A stretch of 64,000 nucleotides of DNA from Berghia stephanieae (GCA_034508935.3 CM067452.1:7528019-7592018); one strand, 5' to 3'. Positions 19,612-31,582 are shown, counted from the first letter of the stretch. The notes: generated from the sequence alone by a model not told the origin. Made by a program: numbers and translations.

Positions 19612-19842
19612 GAGCTTTTATATGCGCAGTATCCATTAAACGTGCTCAAAGTGCTTTACAAAGAGTCCCTGACCAACAGCAACACGTAACATGTAGAACG
19701 AGACGTGACGCCTGTTAGACGTTAATACAATTTTTTTTCTGACAATGACAATGCTGTTAATGGCCAGGTACTAATTTTACGCATGAGTACGGTGAGAGAA
19801 TGTGAGTAAAGAGCCTTTTCCAAGGACTCAATTATGTGCTGA
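19612..19842 (-). repeat. SINE A, head lost
   Basis: Minus-strand copy beginning in the 3' untranslated region of the preceding gene: TTTATATGCGCAGTATCCAT and GACGCCTGTTAGACG on the plus strand, stopping at about CAATTATGTGC. Confidence 0.85.
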
Positions 19843-20140
19843 GCGGCTATGTGGTCTTGTAGTATTACATTCTCTTTCGGATTGGAAGGTCCTGCCTGGG
19901 TTCGAGCCTCGCTCTGGGCATAGTTGAGTCCTTGGAAAAGAGTCTTTAATCACATTCTCTCACCGTACTCAGGTGTAAAATGAATAGCTGGCTGTTAACA
20001 GCGTTGTCTCTGTCGGGAAAAAATGGTATTATCGCCTAACAGGCGTCATATCTCGTTCTTTATGTTTCGTCTTGCTGTTGGTCAGGGCCCCTTTCTAAAG
20101 CGCTTACATCATGTTTAGTGTATATTGCGAAATATTTTAA
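19843..20140 (+). repeat. SINE A, head-to-head with previous
   Basis: Plus-strand copy starting GAGCGGCTATGTGGTCTTG and containing CTGGGTTCGAGCCTCGCTC. With the previous copy it forms a second inverted SINE A pair. Confidence 0.88.
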
Positions 20141-20184
20141 AAAAGTTCAACTAAGTAAAAGATACATAGTATACATAATTAGCA

Positions 20185-20332
20185 TGTTAACGAATACATG
20201 CCCAACCTACAACGATCGACGAACCGAACGATGAAGAAAACGAAGATATGTCCTAATTAAGACAGGAAAGATCTTCGTTTTCTTCCACGTCATTCGTCGT
20301 CGATCGGTGTAGGTTGGGGACGTAACGTTAAC
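20185..20332. repeat. Hairpin H2
   Basis: TGTTAACGAATACATGCCC and the following CAACCTACAACGATCGACGA are mirrored by TCGTCGATCGGTGTAGGTTG and GTAACGTTAAC around TAATTAA. Arms of about 65 bp with several mismatches; the outermost bases include GTTAAC. Confidence 0.82.
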
Positions 20333-20369
20333 TTCCTATTGTGTAAAACAAAACGACCTTTACAGAACA

Positions 20370-20618
20370 TCCTTCAGAGCCATAAGTTTATCCCAGTTTA
20401 TTTAGCGTGAAACGAACAATAGCAATTGCTTGCTACCCTTTGGATAGGACGTTAATCTATCCCAAAGTAGGTACTTCCACCAAATCTAACAGACCCAGCT
20501 ACCCAATCACTGCTGGGTGGACAAGGGGTTCAGAAAAAAATCTCGACAGCACAATGGATCTACCTCGGTCCCTTTGCTTGTGATGCAAGTGCTCTACCAA
20601 CTGAGCTATCGGGACCCT
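20370..20618 (-). repeat. SINE B
   Basis: Minus-strand copy with CTACCAACTGAGCTATCGGG at the head and TCCTTCAGAGCCATAAG at the tail. Confidence 0.85.
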
Positions 20619-20774
20619 TTAACAGAACATCACCAAGTTCTTATAATTATTTTAAAAATTTCTTCCATTTTTTTTTTAATGTGCGAAACAAATCTGAAAA
20701 AATAAAATGTTCATTGAATTTGAATCTTAACAAATACATGACAATTTTCCTGTAGTTGGTAAGGAAAAGGCTTT

Positions 20775-20945
20775 TAGTCCAACGTGAACATACATATGCA
20801 GGTCTGACATCCGAACGCACTTATGGGCCTAGTTTAACATTGTTGTAATGGTCAATAATATTTTGCGTCATCTTTTGAGATTTCCATAACAACAATGAGT
20901 CCATAATGAATTAGGTTATCAGACCTGCAAATTAGTGTACGTCAG
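20775..20945. mobile_element. R3 MITE
   Basis: Inverted ends CAACGTGAACATACAT and ATGCAGGTCTGACATCC at the left; GGTTATCAGACCTGC and AAATTAGTGTACGTC at the right. About 170 bp. Confidence 0.8.
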
Positions 20946-21120
20946 CTCAAGTATTTAGGGTGGGGATCGTATGGACAAGTTGAGATGGTGGCACGTTTGT
21001 GCACGTCGGATTTAAGGGAAACAAATTGTTTTAAATTAGGAAATCCAAAACATTTAAAGTTAAAGAAATATCATCATTCTTATTTCTCTGTAAAAATAAA
21101 ATGGCGTGATTTTATTTTAA

Positions 21121-21372
21121 CCCTCTCCTTACCACCTATTGGAAAATCGTCACATTTGTTACCATGCAACCGTCACTTTTCTCATCCAGATTTCATTTCT
21201 TTTTGCTACAGCTACAAAAACTTGACATTCTGTAATAGAGCTCATATTGTCGAACAATTTTATGTATAGAATGTGCTTGTTGCTTTTCTGTTTGAGTAAG
21301 AAATGTCTGTTTTTGTGTTGGGTGGGTGTGAAGTTTAGGGGAAAACTCTGAAAATGGTTGGTAAGGAGAGGG
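21121..21372. mobile_element. R4 TTAA-type MITE, best copy
   Basis: CCCTCTCCTTACCACC at the left and GGTTGGTAAGGAGAGGG at the right: a perfect 14-bp terminal inverted repeat, extending imperfectly further in. TTAA stands on both sides (21117-21120 and 21373-21376). Length 252 bp, no transposase. It contains the family landmarks GGAAAATCGTCACATTTG and GTGTTGGGTGGGTGTGAAG. Confidence 0.95.
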
Positions 21373-21487
21373 TTAACTGAAATCTTTTAAGCCTGAGACA
21401 AATGTTGGTGCTTGGCGCTCACAGAAATAATTCACAAACATGTGTCTGTTTGAATTGAGATAAGCTTCAATCATTTTATATTTTAAA

Positions 21488-21548
21488 AATATATAAAACG
21501 AGCTTTATATAGAGCAATATCCACTAAATGTGCTCAAAGCGCTTTACA

Positions 21549-21550
<2 letters not shown>
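21488..21550 (-). repeat. SINE A 3'-end fragment
   Basis: Only the last 60 bp of the family, ACGAGCTTTATATAGAGCAAT to GCGCTTTACAGG, followed directly by (GA)n. Confidence 0.75.
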
Positions 21551-21551
<1 letters not shown>

Positions 21552-21605
<54 letters not shown>

Positions 21606-21640
21606 AGAGAGAGAGAAGAGAGAGAGAGAGAGAGATATTA
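21552..21640. repeat. (GA)n microsatellite
   Basis: About 85 bp of GA with a few interruptions. Confidence 0.95.
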
Positions 21641-21731
21641 TATAGAAAGGTAATATAAATAAAAACCACGAAATAAAAGTGCTCGACTTTAGTGTTAAAG
21701 GAGAGGTAAAGAAAGATACATAAATACAATT

Positions 21732-22039
<308 letters not shown>

Positions 22040-22044
22040 AGTTA

Positions 22045-22189
22045 TAAAAACAAAAACCATGAAATAATAGTGCTAAACTTTTTGATAAAAGGAGCTATTT
22101 ATAAACATTTCAAGTATAATTATGATTATTTAACGCTTGAAACAATGTTGTAGAAGTTAAATAATCATAATTATACTTGAAATGTTTAT

Positions 22190-22190
<1 letters not shown>
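22045..22190. repeat. Hairpin H4
   Basis: TATAAACATTTCAAGTATAA, TTATGATTATTTAAC and their reverse complements GTTAAATAATCATAA and TTATACTTGAAATGTTTATA surround a loop of about 20 bp. The flank AAAACCATGAAATAATAGTG matches, inverted, sequence at 15225-15255. Confidence 0.88.
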
Positions 22191-22390
<200 letters not shown>

Positions 22391-22464
22391 GGAGATAAAC
22401 TGTTGATTAAATCGAACCTTCAATTCAATTTGATAATTGTTATTCATTACTTCAAGCATGAGGT

Positions 22465-22628
22465 CAATGTACACTTATCTGCAGGTCTGATAACCCGCTC
22501 ATTTTGTTGTAATGGAAATTATACTCTCAAACCAACACAAAATATTGTCCATTACAACAATGTTAAATCAGGCCCTTAATTGGCGTTAGGTTATCAGACC
22601 TGCAAGTATGTTCACCTCGTATAAGGCT
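22465..22628. mobile_element. R3 MITE
   Basis: CAGGTCTGATAACCC at the left and GGTTATCAGACCTGC at the right, with outer bases GTACACTTATCT and AAGTATGTTCACCTC also partly complementary. Central blocks AACCAACACAAAATATTG and TCCATTACAACAATG recur in the other copies. Confidence 0.83.
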
Positions 22629-22839
22629 CATTGTTACATCCCGACATAACACCGTCTCGGCACGGGTGGTCACAATTTGTAAATATATGAAATATTGGAG
22701 TTGTGATAATATGTACAAACTACGAAGCAATAATCTGTTATATTTTTATTGTCCCAAAGGATTTTAGATCCGTTATTTATTTGGACACTGAATTGAACTT
22801 TGGAATGGTGAGAGAAATACATTTCATATTTGGTCTCTT

Positions 22840-22844
22840 TAATA

Positions 22845-22915
<71 letters not shown>

Positions 22916-23582
22916 TAACAATACATGGCATTTATATCGCGCAGTTTCAACCACAGTGTGATGCTCAATGCACGTTACAAATAATAAATATATAAAAGTA
23001 ACGTGTATAAAACGTATACGACAATGATATCGATAACCACAGTGTATGTAATATCGTATCAATGTCATCAAAATGTAACGGTAGAAAGGTAATAATTTAG
23101 CAATGAGCGGGTGGTTGGATGGGAGCATTACCCTTGAATCATATACCTATGATGTTCGCATGGGTATACGATCCGATAGTGATGTCGTTTCTTCTTCTCT
23201 TTACTAGCCTATCCTGCTTCTTTGGTTTGTGATTGTATTTTTGACAGGGGATATTTTTTTTTTCTGTAAATCTTCTGCCTGTTTGTTCTTGGTTATCTAT
23301 AATTTAGCTTATGATATCTTTAGGTTATGATTTTGATTTACATTTGTACTATTTTTGTTAGATTGCTTGTTTTTTTTTTGTTTCAGCGGTCTCTCATATA
23401 ACCTCAATTGTGTGGAAGAGATCTAAAGCAACAAACAAACAAAAATTTAGCAATGATTTAAAACTATCTATAGATTTTGCTTCTCTTACTCTTGTCCTTC
23501 TGGGCAAGTCATTCCACACAAGGGGCCCAGTGTGGGTAAAGGAACGGCCGCCATACAATTTATAATTATAATTATTTGTCAA
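22840..23582 (-). pseudogene. LINE 3' end, split by retroposon Y
   Basis: The minus strand at 23582-23446 encodes GGRSFTHTGPLVWNDLP and VREAKSIDSFKSLLN, the C-terminal block (WN-LP ... FK-LL) typical of non-LTR reverse transcriptases. Reading resumes at 23106 after retroposon Y with SLLNYYLSTVTF and a stop. The 3' untranslated region follows, with TGAGCATCACACTGTGG, then CGATATAAATGCCATGTATT and an (ATT)n tail (22844-22918 on the plus strand as ATA). 5'-truncated, inactive. Confidence 0.8.
23107..23445 (+). mobile_element. Retroposon Y, 339 bp, 13-bp target duplication
   Basis: Flanked by AATTTAGCAATGA at 23094-23106 and again at 23446-23458. It begins GCGGGTGGTTGGATGGGAGC and ends AGCAACAAACAAACAAA, so it has a CAAA-type tail. 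It lies in a LINE coding sequence, which reads through when Y is removed. No tRNA-like A or B box was recognised; a second copy is at 32672-33012. Confidence 0.87.
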
Positions 23583-23797
23583 AGTAAGCTTCGTTTTGTC
23601 AGTCGAGGATCGTACATTTTCCTATGTGGTACGTATTATAGTTCTAGTATGCTTTTAATGTTGTCAGATGCTTCACAACAAAACAGCAATCTTTAAATCT
23701 ATAATATTATTCTTTCTTCTTAATAAATTATACAGAATGTTGATACAGATCTCATAAAAAAGTAGTCCTTTAAAGTGTTTAGTTATTTCCATTTCCG

Positions 23798-24052
23798 CGG
23801 GTCCCGATAGCTCAGTTGGTAGAGCACTCGCTTCACACGCAAGAGGACCAAGATCGATCCCGGGTGCAGTCGAGATTTTGTCTGACACCCCTGTCTTCCC
23901 AGCAGTGATTGGGTAGCTGGGTCTGTTAGATTGGTCAGAAAGTTCTTTGCGGTAGAATAGCTTCCGACCCAAAGGATAGCAAGCAATTGCTATTGTCTGT
24001 TTCACGCTATGGAAACCTGGATAAACTCCGGCTCCATGGACTCAATGGCTCT
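23798..24052 (+). repeat. SINE B, good copy
   Basis: Reference copy: GGGTCCCGATAGCTCAGTTG, GTAGAGCACTCGC, anticodon-like loop near 23830-23840, B box AGATCGATCCC, body with GCTGGGTCTGTTAGAT and end GGATAAACTCCGGCTCC plus GGCTCTGAAGGACT. The head resembles a valine or similar tRNA, which is an impression only. Confidence 0.9.
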
Positions 24053-24262
24053 GAAGGACTACTTAAGAGTCCATGAAGCCGGAGTTTATCCAGATTTCTG
24101 TAGCGTGAGGTGCTACCCTTTGGATATGCCAGACCCAGCTACCCAACCATTGCTGTTTGAACTGGGAAGGGAGTGAAAAATAAAATATGAACGTTATCCA
24201 GGATCGATCTTATCTCTTTGCACGTGGACAGATTACTCTAACAACTAAGCCACCAGGTCTCC
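24053..24262 (-). repeat. SINE B, tail-to-tail with previous
   Basis: Minus-strand diverged copy: GAAGCCGGAGTTTATCCAG, GCCAGACCCAGCTACCCAA, and head remnant ACTAAGCCACCAGGTCTCC. With the previous copy it forms an inverted pair joined at AAGGACTACTTAAGAGTCC. Confidence 0.75.
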
Positions 24263-24627
24263 TAGGTCTTATGTACATATTTTGTAAATGCCGATTGAAC
24301 CCCGTAAACTGTCCCGGTATAATACTGCTGACGTAAGACGCTGGGTCATATTTATATTATTGCAACTTTCGGTTTGCTTTCTTCAGCCAAACGCAGTCTA
24401 TACAAGGGAAGGGATATAACCGTGTATATACAATGGTACACAAAAGTTCAGTTGAGTTATCTACCTTTAGATTCTTCCTGTCCCAGTCCCTGTCTGGTTT
24501 TTTTTTTTTTTTATCAGGTTCATGATTTTTTCATTATCGATGTTTTCTGTATTTTAATTTCACGTAATAACTGCCCCTCCCCCCCCCCTCTCTCTCTCTC
24601 TCACGCGCGCGTGTGTGTGCCTGAATG

Positions 24628-24682
24628 TAAGTGCGATCTAGATCGTCATTGAGCATAGCATTATGCTCAGTATAAAAGCCAT

Positions 24683-24713
<31 letters not shown>

Positions 24714-24832
24714 CATTATTATTATTATTATATTATTATTATTATTATTATTACTATTATTATTATTATGATTATTATTTTTGTTGTTGCTGTTATTATT
24801 ATTATTATTACTATAATTATCATCGTCATTAT
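24628..24832 (+). mobile_element. LINE 3' end with (ATT)n tail
   Basis: GTCATTGAGCATAGCATTA, then TATAAAAGCCATGTATTATT and about 140 bp of (ATT)n. It matches the 3' end of the LINE fragment at 22840-22990 on the other strand. Confidence 0.7.
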
Positions 24833-25017
24833 TATTTGAATGTGTCCAGATAAATGGATATTTTATACTTTTAGAATAGACAAATGGTTGACAATTGAGA
24901 CCAAACGCCATGACGGATGAAATGATCTATAAATAGAATGTTATATTTATTTTTTTTCTACCCTTCATAAGAGGGAACAAAAGTTACTGGTTCCAATCTC
25001 ACGTCTTCTTCCTCCTC

Positions 25018-25124
25018 CACCTCATCATCATCATCAGCAGCAGCATCATTATCATCATCGTCACCCGCTCAGTATCATAAAATTGTCTGCAGCATTTTCG
25101 AAGTATGGGAAAAAAACATTATGC

Positions 25125-25156
<32 letters not shown>

Positions 25157-25160
25157 TGAA
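25018..25160. repeat. (CAT)n and poly(C) tracts
   Basis: Imperfect CAT repeats at 25018-25068 and about 30 uninterrupted cytosines at 25126-25155. Confidence 0.9.
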
Positions 25161-25328
25161 TCATAATATAAATTGTTGTCATTGTTATTGAATGGAAACA
25201 AGACCGATATTTTAATTCCAAGAATCACGGCCATCAAATAATTCGTTTTTTTTTTAATTCATGATGAATTGTATATACATTCATTCCTATATCATGAAAT
25301 ATTTATTATGTACGTATTCCATTTGCAT

Positions 25329-25612
25329 AGCTGCCAACTTTCCAAAGAGCTAAAACAGGACACCCTAACACACAACACAGCCATCACCCAAAACAGCCAG
25401 TATGTTTGGACTGTTATAGTTATAAAATATCATCTAGATTAACAGCTTTTTCTGTTCCTTGTTTTAATTTGCTACTCACAAAAGTCATCATCCTGGGACA
25501 TGCCAGGGTCTTTTCCACACACATAAACAATCCAATTTTGGTTTCTTGAATTTTTTTCTCCCCTTGCCAACTTCTGACGGTCCCGATTTTATCATGGCAG
25601 GTGGCAGCCATG
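25329..25612. repeat. Repeat F, candidate inverted-end element
   Basis: ATAGCTGCCAACTTTCCAAA at the left and GGCAGGTGGCAGCCATG at the right are partly complementary (short inverted ends GGCTGCCA type). A related copy at about 44205-44480 shares TTTCAAAGAGCTAAAA and TTTGGACT. Class uncertain. Confidence 0.55.
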
Positions 25613-25789
25613 CATTTGTATATTTATTTATCCGATAACTGTAAAACTAGAGAAGTAGAATAATAAACAGGACAATAAATGACCTTACAATATCATTTGA
25701 ATGAGTTTTCGTTATTTCATTTGTGTCTTTATTATTGAAATGCTGAGAAATACAATAGGATATGGAGAGGTGCCTGGTAAAAACAGAAT

Positions 25790-25945
25790 AAAATTAAAAT
25801 CTATCACGGAGTCCGAAGCCGAAGTCCCGGGTTTGAGAGTCTTTGCCAAGATGAGAGGCATTTAAATCGATTGATATTTGAAGGATGACTTTTCTGGCCA
25901 TGTTTTTAAATACTTAAATACGTGTTTTTTTCAGATTTAGACTTT
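25790..25945. mobile_element. R2 single arm
   Basis: One arm and a fraction of the other: GAAGTCCCGGGTTTGAGAG, CATTTAAATCGATTGATA and GAAGGATGACTTTTCTGGCC. Confidence 0.7.
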
Positions 25946-26590
25946 CTTTTTTAGGGTTTTACGGTGCTTGCAGCACATTTAGATCATTTCAGTATTAGTG
26001 AAAGGAAGAAATTGAACAGTAAGAAAATTCTAGATTTCTAATCAACAGTTTGTTTTTGTTTTTGAAGGTTTTACGGCGCTTGCAACACATTTAGGTATAT
26101 TATATCAGCGCCAGTAAAAAAGAAGAAAATGGGATATTAAAAAAGTTCTAGAATTACAATTAAAGCACCCAAGAAAAAGTAAGACAAAGGGGAACTGGGA
26201 ACCAATCAACAGTACACGGAAAAAGGAAAGAGAAATGGGCATGGTTCAAAGAGGGAGCAGATTAGCATTGTACTTAGTCATCAAGTCTCATTTGACATAA
26301 GCACAGTCGCCCAATAAGAGGAACACACCCAAATGCTGAGAGACCATTATATTATGTTCAAAGGACTCCGGCCAGGGCCAGGACAGAATCAAGTAATCTC
26401 ATTCCAAGACGAGGGCAGAAAGCAGATTGGACAACAAGTATTTTATAAAGGGGGATAGAAGACACAGCAAGAGACCACCTTGCCCACTATGAGAAGTAAA
26501 TAAATAACTAAATAACAACACCGATAGGGTATAGAAGACACAGTGAGTGAACTCCCTGCCCCCCATGGGGAGTCAAAAATCCCACACAGA
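25945..26590 (-). repeat. Retroposon E, a fragment plus a diverged copy
   Basis: A truncated piece at 25945-26035 (AGGGTTTTACGGTGCTTGCA) precedes a longer copy from about 26060, with a partly duplicated far end (TAGAAGACACAG occurs twice, 26456 and 26531). Confidence 0.75.
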
Positions 26591-26611
26591 AAATTTGATA
26601 ATTGTTTTTGT

Positions 26612-26812
26612 TTGTTTGTTTGTTTTTAAGGGTTTTGCGGCGCTTGAACTTGAAACACATTTAGGCCATATCAGCGCCAGTAAAAAGAAAGAAAATGGGA
26701 TAGTAAAAAGTTCTAGAATTACAATTAAAGCACCCAAGAAAAGGGAAGACAAAAGGGAATTTGTTCAAATAAGAAACAGATGTAGATTCCAAGAGCACAC
26801 GACGCTTGATAA
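26612..26812 (-). repeat. Retroposon E, 5'-truncated
   Basis: It keeps the tail side (TTTGTTTGTTTTTAAGGG, CATATCAGCGCCAGTAAAAA) and about 190 bp of body, up to AACAGATGTAGATTCCAAG. Confidence 0.8.
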
Positions 26813-27204
26813 GACTCATTATGAAAGCCACACATGATCTCGTCCTTGGCCGTTAAACAATTAATAATTTATTGAAGAGAAAACATTTGTTGTTAAATTG
26901 GTGTAGTAGTAATAACTAAACACATCATCATCATCATCATCAATAACCACACCAGACATTCCAACACGGTTGTGAGTATAACATTATTTATTCATCTATT
27001 ATACAGAATGAGGATCAAAACTCAAACAAATAACATAAAACTGAAAATAAGTTATAAATTAAAAATGCTTCTTCACTTCCCAGAGTGGAGAGAAAGCAAC
27101 AGATCTCTTGTCATAATGATTAACCATTCACAATGAATTTATTTGATCAACATAACATGTAATTCGATTATTCATCTGAATGTAGGTAAATCTGTGGACA
27201 TATT

Positions 27205-27737
27205 GTTTTGTTTGTTTTTTTAAGGGTTTTACGGCGCTTGCAACACATCAAGGTCATATCAGCGCCAGTAAAAAGGAAGAAAATGGGATAGTAAATAGTG
27301 CTAGAATTACAATTAAAGCAATCAAGAAAAGGTGAGACAAAGGGTAATTGGTTCAAATACAAAACAGGTGTAGATTTCAAAAGTACTTAGTTTGAGATCA
27401 CCTAAAAGTCCTCATTCAGACACAAGCACAGGTCCCCACTAAGAGAAATACACTCAAATGTTAAAAAATCATATATATAATAATATGTATACAAAACATA
27501 ATACAGTGCATTCAGAAAGATGATTTACAATTAAAAAATATCATCTCCCAAAACTAACTATAATTTAACTGTTTGTTTCCCTCTCAGCCAGGGCCAGGAC
27601 AAAACCAAGTAATCTTATTTCAAGACAAAGACAGAAAGCAAGTTGGAAAACAGTTACAGTTACAGGGGGATAGAAGACACAGTAAGTATCTCCCCGTCCA
27701 CTATGGGAGGCCAGGAACCCCACCCAGAAAGTGTGTA
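27205..27737 (-). repeat. Retroposon E, full copy
   Basis: From the tail complement TTTGTTTGTTTTTTTAAGGG, through GGTCATATCAGCGCCAGTAA and GCATTCAGAAAGATGATTT, to CCAGGAACCCCACCCAG. The sense strand is minus (tail at the left). About 520 bp, no reading frame of note. Confidence 0.87.
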
Positions 27738-28017
27738 TGAAACAGTGTCACACACAAATATGCAGGGGGAATAGAAGTGGGTAGATGATAGACAAAATAC
27801 ACGTCTGTATCACGTGTGGGACAAAATCACATGGCATCCCATGGGGTTTGGACGAACATGAAAAACAACAACTACTACAACTATGTACCTGGCATGGCAG
27901 TTTTTTGCATCGCTTGTGGCCGCAAAAAAATCGCAAAATATCACTGATTTACATTGCGGCCGCAAATTATGCAATTTTTTGCAAATTTTTGCAATTTTTC
28001 GAGATTTTGCAAAGAAA

Positions 28018-28022
28018 AAAAG

Positions 28023-28053
<31 letters not shown>

Positions 28054-28225
28054 AGCGAAAAAGACGACGATTTTTTCCCCCATTTAACTTGATAGCTCGT
28101 ATAGAATGTGAAAGATAACTAATCAAGAGCAGTTTCTTTTTTTACTATCTCATTTTCTTCCTTTTTACTGGCGCAGATATGACCTTACATTTGTTGCAAG
28201 TGCCGCGAAACCCTTAAAAACAAGC
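28018..28225. repeat. Poly(A) tract and E fragment in reverse
   Basis: About 35 A at 28018-28052. At 28140-28225, CTTCCTTTTTACTGGCGCAG and GCCGCGAAACCCTTAAAAAC form the tail end of E in plus orientation, the only such copy noticed. Confidence 0.75.
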
Positions 28226-28599
28226 AAATATCTTTCTCTTTTATGAACTAATTATGGGTTTTTAGGACAATTAATCGCAAACTTTTTGCAATTTTTAAAA
28301 GCAAATTTTGCTGTTTTTAGCTTACAAAATTTGGGATTATTTTTTTTTTTCAAACGTCTTGTCAGAACTACTAGTACTAGCACTACCACATACAATGCAA
28401 CTTCGATTCATACATACAATACATTGTAAATCAGCATACATGCACTAATAGAAGACAAAAAAAACCCTGAAAAAGATTATTTACAAGAGTTAGACAAAAC
28501 ACTCAAAGAGAAATGGGGTGAATTAGAATTTCACTGCTCACAAATACACTAGTGTCAAGGCATTATAGAAGAGGTGTAAGACAGACCTAAAGGTTCTTT

Positions 28600-29125
28600 T
28601 TTTGTTTTGTTTTGTTTTGTTTTTAAGGGTTTTGCTGGCGCTTACAACACATGAAGGTCATTTCAGCTCCAGTAAAAAGGAAGTAAATGGGATAGTAGTA
28701 AAAAGTTGTAGAATTACAATAAAGCATCCAAGAATAAGGTAGACGAAGGGGAATTGGTTCAAATAGGGAACAGATGTAGATTCCAAGAGCACACTATCAG
28801 TGTACTTAGTTTGAGATCGCCTTAAAGTCTCATCCAGACACAAGCACAGGTCCCCACTAAGAGGAACACACTCAAATGTTTACAAATCATATACAATACA
28901 TACAAAACATAATACAGTGCATAACAGAGAGATGATTTACAAGGAAAAAAACATCATCTCCCAAAACTAACTACATATACATTTGACTGTTTCCCTCCCA
29001 GCCAGAGCCAGGACAAAACTAAGTAATCTCATTCCAAGACAAAGACAGAAAGCATGTTGGAAAACAGACATAGGTCGATAGAAGACACATAAGTACCTCC
29101 ATGCCACTATGGGAGGTCAGGATCC
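28600..29125 (-). repeat. Retroposon E, full copy
   Basis: AGGGTTTTGCTGGCGCTTAC to GGAGGTCAGGATCCCACCCA. Same orientation as neighbours. Confidence 0.87.
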
Positions 29126-29151
29126 CACCCAAACAGACCTAAAGGGGAATA

Positions 29152-29998
29152 GCGGCTATGTGGTCTAGTGGTATGTTTGTTTGTTTTTAAGGGTTTTACG
29201 GCGCTTGCAACACATTTAGGTTATATCAGCGCCAGTAAAAAGGAAGAAAATGGGACAGTAAAAAGTTCTAGAATTACAATTAAAGCACCCAAGAAAAAGT
29301 AAGACATAGGGGAACTGGGAACAAATAGGGATCAGATGTAGATTCCAAGAGCATACCACCAATGCACCTAGTTTGAGATCACCTATAAGTCCAATCCAGA
29401 CACAAGCACAAAATCCAACAAAGAGGAATACACTCAAATGCCTACATTTTACATTAAAATAACAATAATACATTACAGAGAGATGATTTACAAGGAAAAA
29501 AAATATCATCTCCCAAAACAATAACTATGCATTTGACTGTTTCCCTTCCATCCAGGACTCGGGCCAGGGCCAGGACAAAACCAAGTAATCTCATGCCAAG
29601 ACAAAGACAGAAAGCAAGTTGGAAAACAGATATAAGGGGATAGAAGACACAGTATGTACCCCCTGCCCACTATGGGAGGTCAGGATCCCCACCCAGGTCT
29701 AGTGGTATGACACTCAATCCTTTTGGATAGGAAAGTCCTGGGTTCGAGTGAGTGGCGCATAGTTGAGTCCTTGGAAAAGGCTCTTTACTCACAGTCTCTC
29801 ACCGTATGTGTGTGTAAAATGAGTACCTGTCCACTAACTAACAGCGTTGTCTCTGTCAGAAAAAAATTATTAAATTGCCTTACAGTGAACAGGTGTCAAG
29901 TCTCATCCTTAATGTTAAGTGTTGCTGTTGGCTAGGGTCCCTTGTAAAGCACTTTGAGCATGTTTAGAGGATATTGCGCTTATAAATGCTCAATATCA
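29152..29998 (+). repeat. SINE A interrupted by retroposon E
   Basis: The head GCGGCTATGTGGTCTAGTGG is at 29152-29175. After E, the SINE restarts with GGTCTAGTGGTATGACACTC (29696 on) and runs to GCTTATAAATGCTCAATA. The repeated 14 bp are the target duplication of E, so the SINE is the older element. Confidence 0.9.
29176..29695 (-). mobile_element. Retroposon E, reference copy with target duplication
   Basis: 520 bp flanked by GGTCTAGTGGTATG (29162-29175 and 29696-29709), so the exact ends are known. On the minus (sense) strand it begins TGGGTGGGGATCCTGACC and ends CCCTTAAAAACAAACAAAC, a CAAA-type tail. Variable target duplication and the tail indicate LINE-mediated retroposition. No tRNA-like promoter boxes or coding region were recognised. 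Confidence 0.92.
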
Positions 29999-29999
29999 C

Positions 30000-31545
30000 T
30001 TATATTTAATCTACCCACATTTCGGTCTAAGGCCTACATAAAGCATACCAACCAACCACCAGCATATTTACATATAACCAATATGGCCTATACGTGTTAC
30101 AAAAACAATTCAATTGTAACCAAAACATAACAACACACGTGTTTGTGTATTCATAGCATTGAATGTAAAAACAGAGATAATAATCATAGATCATATTATA
30201 TTATATTACAGTTTGTATATTGGGTGAATAGAACCCAAAAAAAAAAAAAAAGTAAGGGAGCTTACTCTTTAGTCTTACATTTAACCAGTAAATGTCATCA
30301 TACCCTGGAAGACAACATATATTTAAAAATGTGGCCAGAAAACTCGTCATTCAAATATCGATTGATTTAAATGACCCTCTTCTTGCAGAAACTCTCAAAC
30401 CTGAGACCTTGCAAAACATTTATTAAAGTCCCGGGTTTTAAAGTTTTTGGCAGTCCAGTTAAAAAGATCTGATATAATGCCTATAGCATAGTATTTGTCA
30501 TTTTGATAACCTGTAGTATTTTATTGTTACTTAAATCATAGACAATATCTAGCAATAAACTATTTGAGCAATTAAACATGTTAAATTATATTAGAACCGA
30601 TATCCAAAAGCTAAAATATGATGTATCTTTGGAGAAAACCGAATGTCAAATCTAGAATCTCATTCATCATCATCATCATCATCATTGCCTTTTTCACCCT
30701 GGGTCAGGGTATAGCCACAGACCAAACAGTTTCCATCCTTCTCTATCCTGAGCCAACTTTTTTATCTCATTCCAGGTCTTACCACTTCTCTGTATATCAG
30801 CTTCTTTAATTCTTCTCCATGTTCTCATAGAATCTCATTGTCATACATAAAGGCAAACAAATACTCCAATATTATTCGTTAAATTCACATTTTTCCTCGA
30901 TCGTTCTTCTTCTTCTTCGCTCCTGCTTATATCATCTTCATGTTTGAATGTCCAGTTGGAGAAGGAATGCTGTTGTCTTCCTCAGCTCTGTCAGGGGCCT
31001 ACTACATGTATGTAGTTTAGTCTGCTGACGTGTGGAACCAGTACCAGGTCCAAAATATTTGGCAGTTACATACTTTGGGCTGTATGCACCTTCTCTTGCT
31101 TTTGAATACACGTAATTAACTTTGTCCTCTTTAAAATTATCATACATAAAATACACTCTTCTTATGCTCGACTGATGACTTTGGTGCTTGTATTTGTCAA
31201 TGGCAGCAGATCTGCCAAGACACCCCCCCCCCCCCCTCCTCACCTTCCCCTCTTTTTTTTTTTTTTGGTTGATTATAATCATAATAATTATTACTCCAAT
31301 TTTATTTTTTTGTTTTTATTCATATATACAATTGTTTTGTTTCCCCACTATCACAAGACAGGGCAACATTGTGTAATACCATTAGGACAATAAGTGAGAG
31401 ATTCAACAAGTAAGTAAGTACAGTGTACTGTGGACCAACATCATCATACAATTCCTGGGGCAACAAATTCAAAAAAAAAAAGGGTATTCTTAATTTCAAC
31501 AATGGAGGGAAAGCTACTAAAATAAATAAACCTGTAAATATATAC

Positions 31546-31582
<37 letters not shown>

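Noticed and set aside
23798-23870. Possible functional tRNA genes at SINE heads (also 3705, 16380, 46890, 54030)
   Set aside because: A and B boxes are present but the cloverleaf is not complete, and each head continues into a repeated SINE body.
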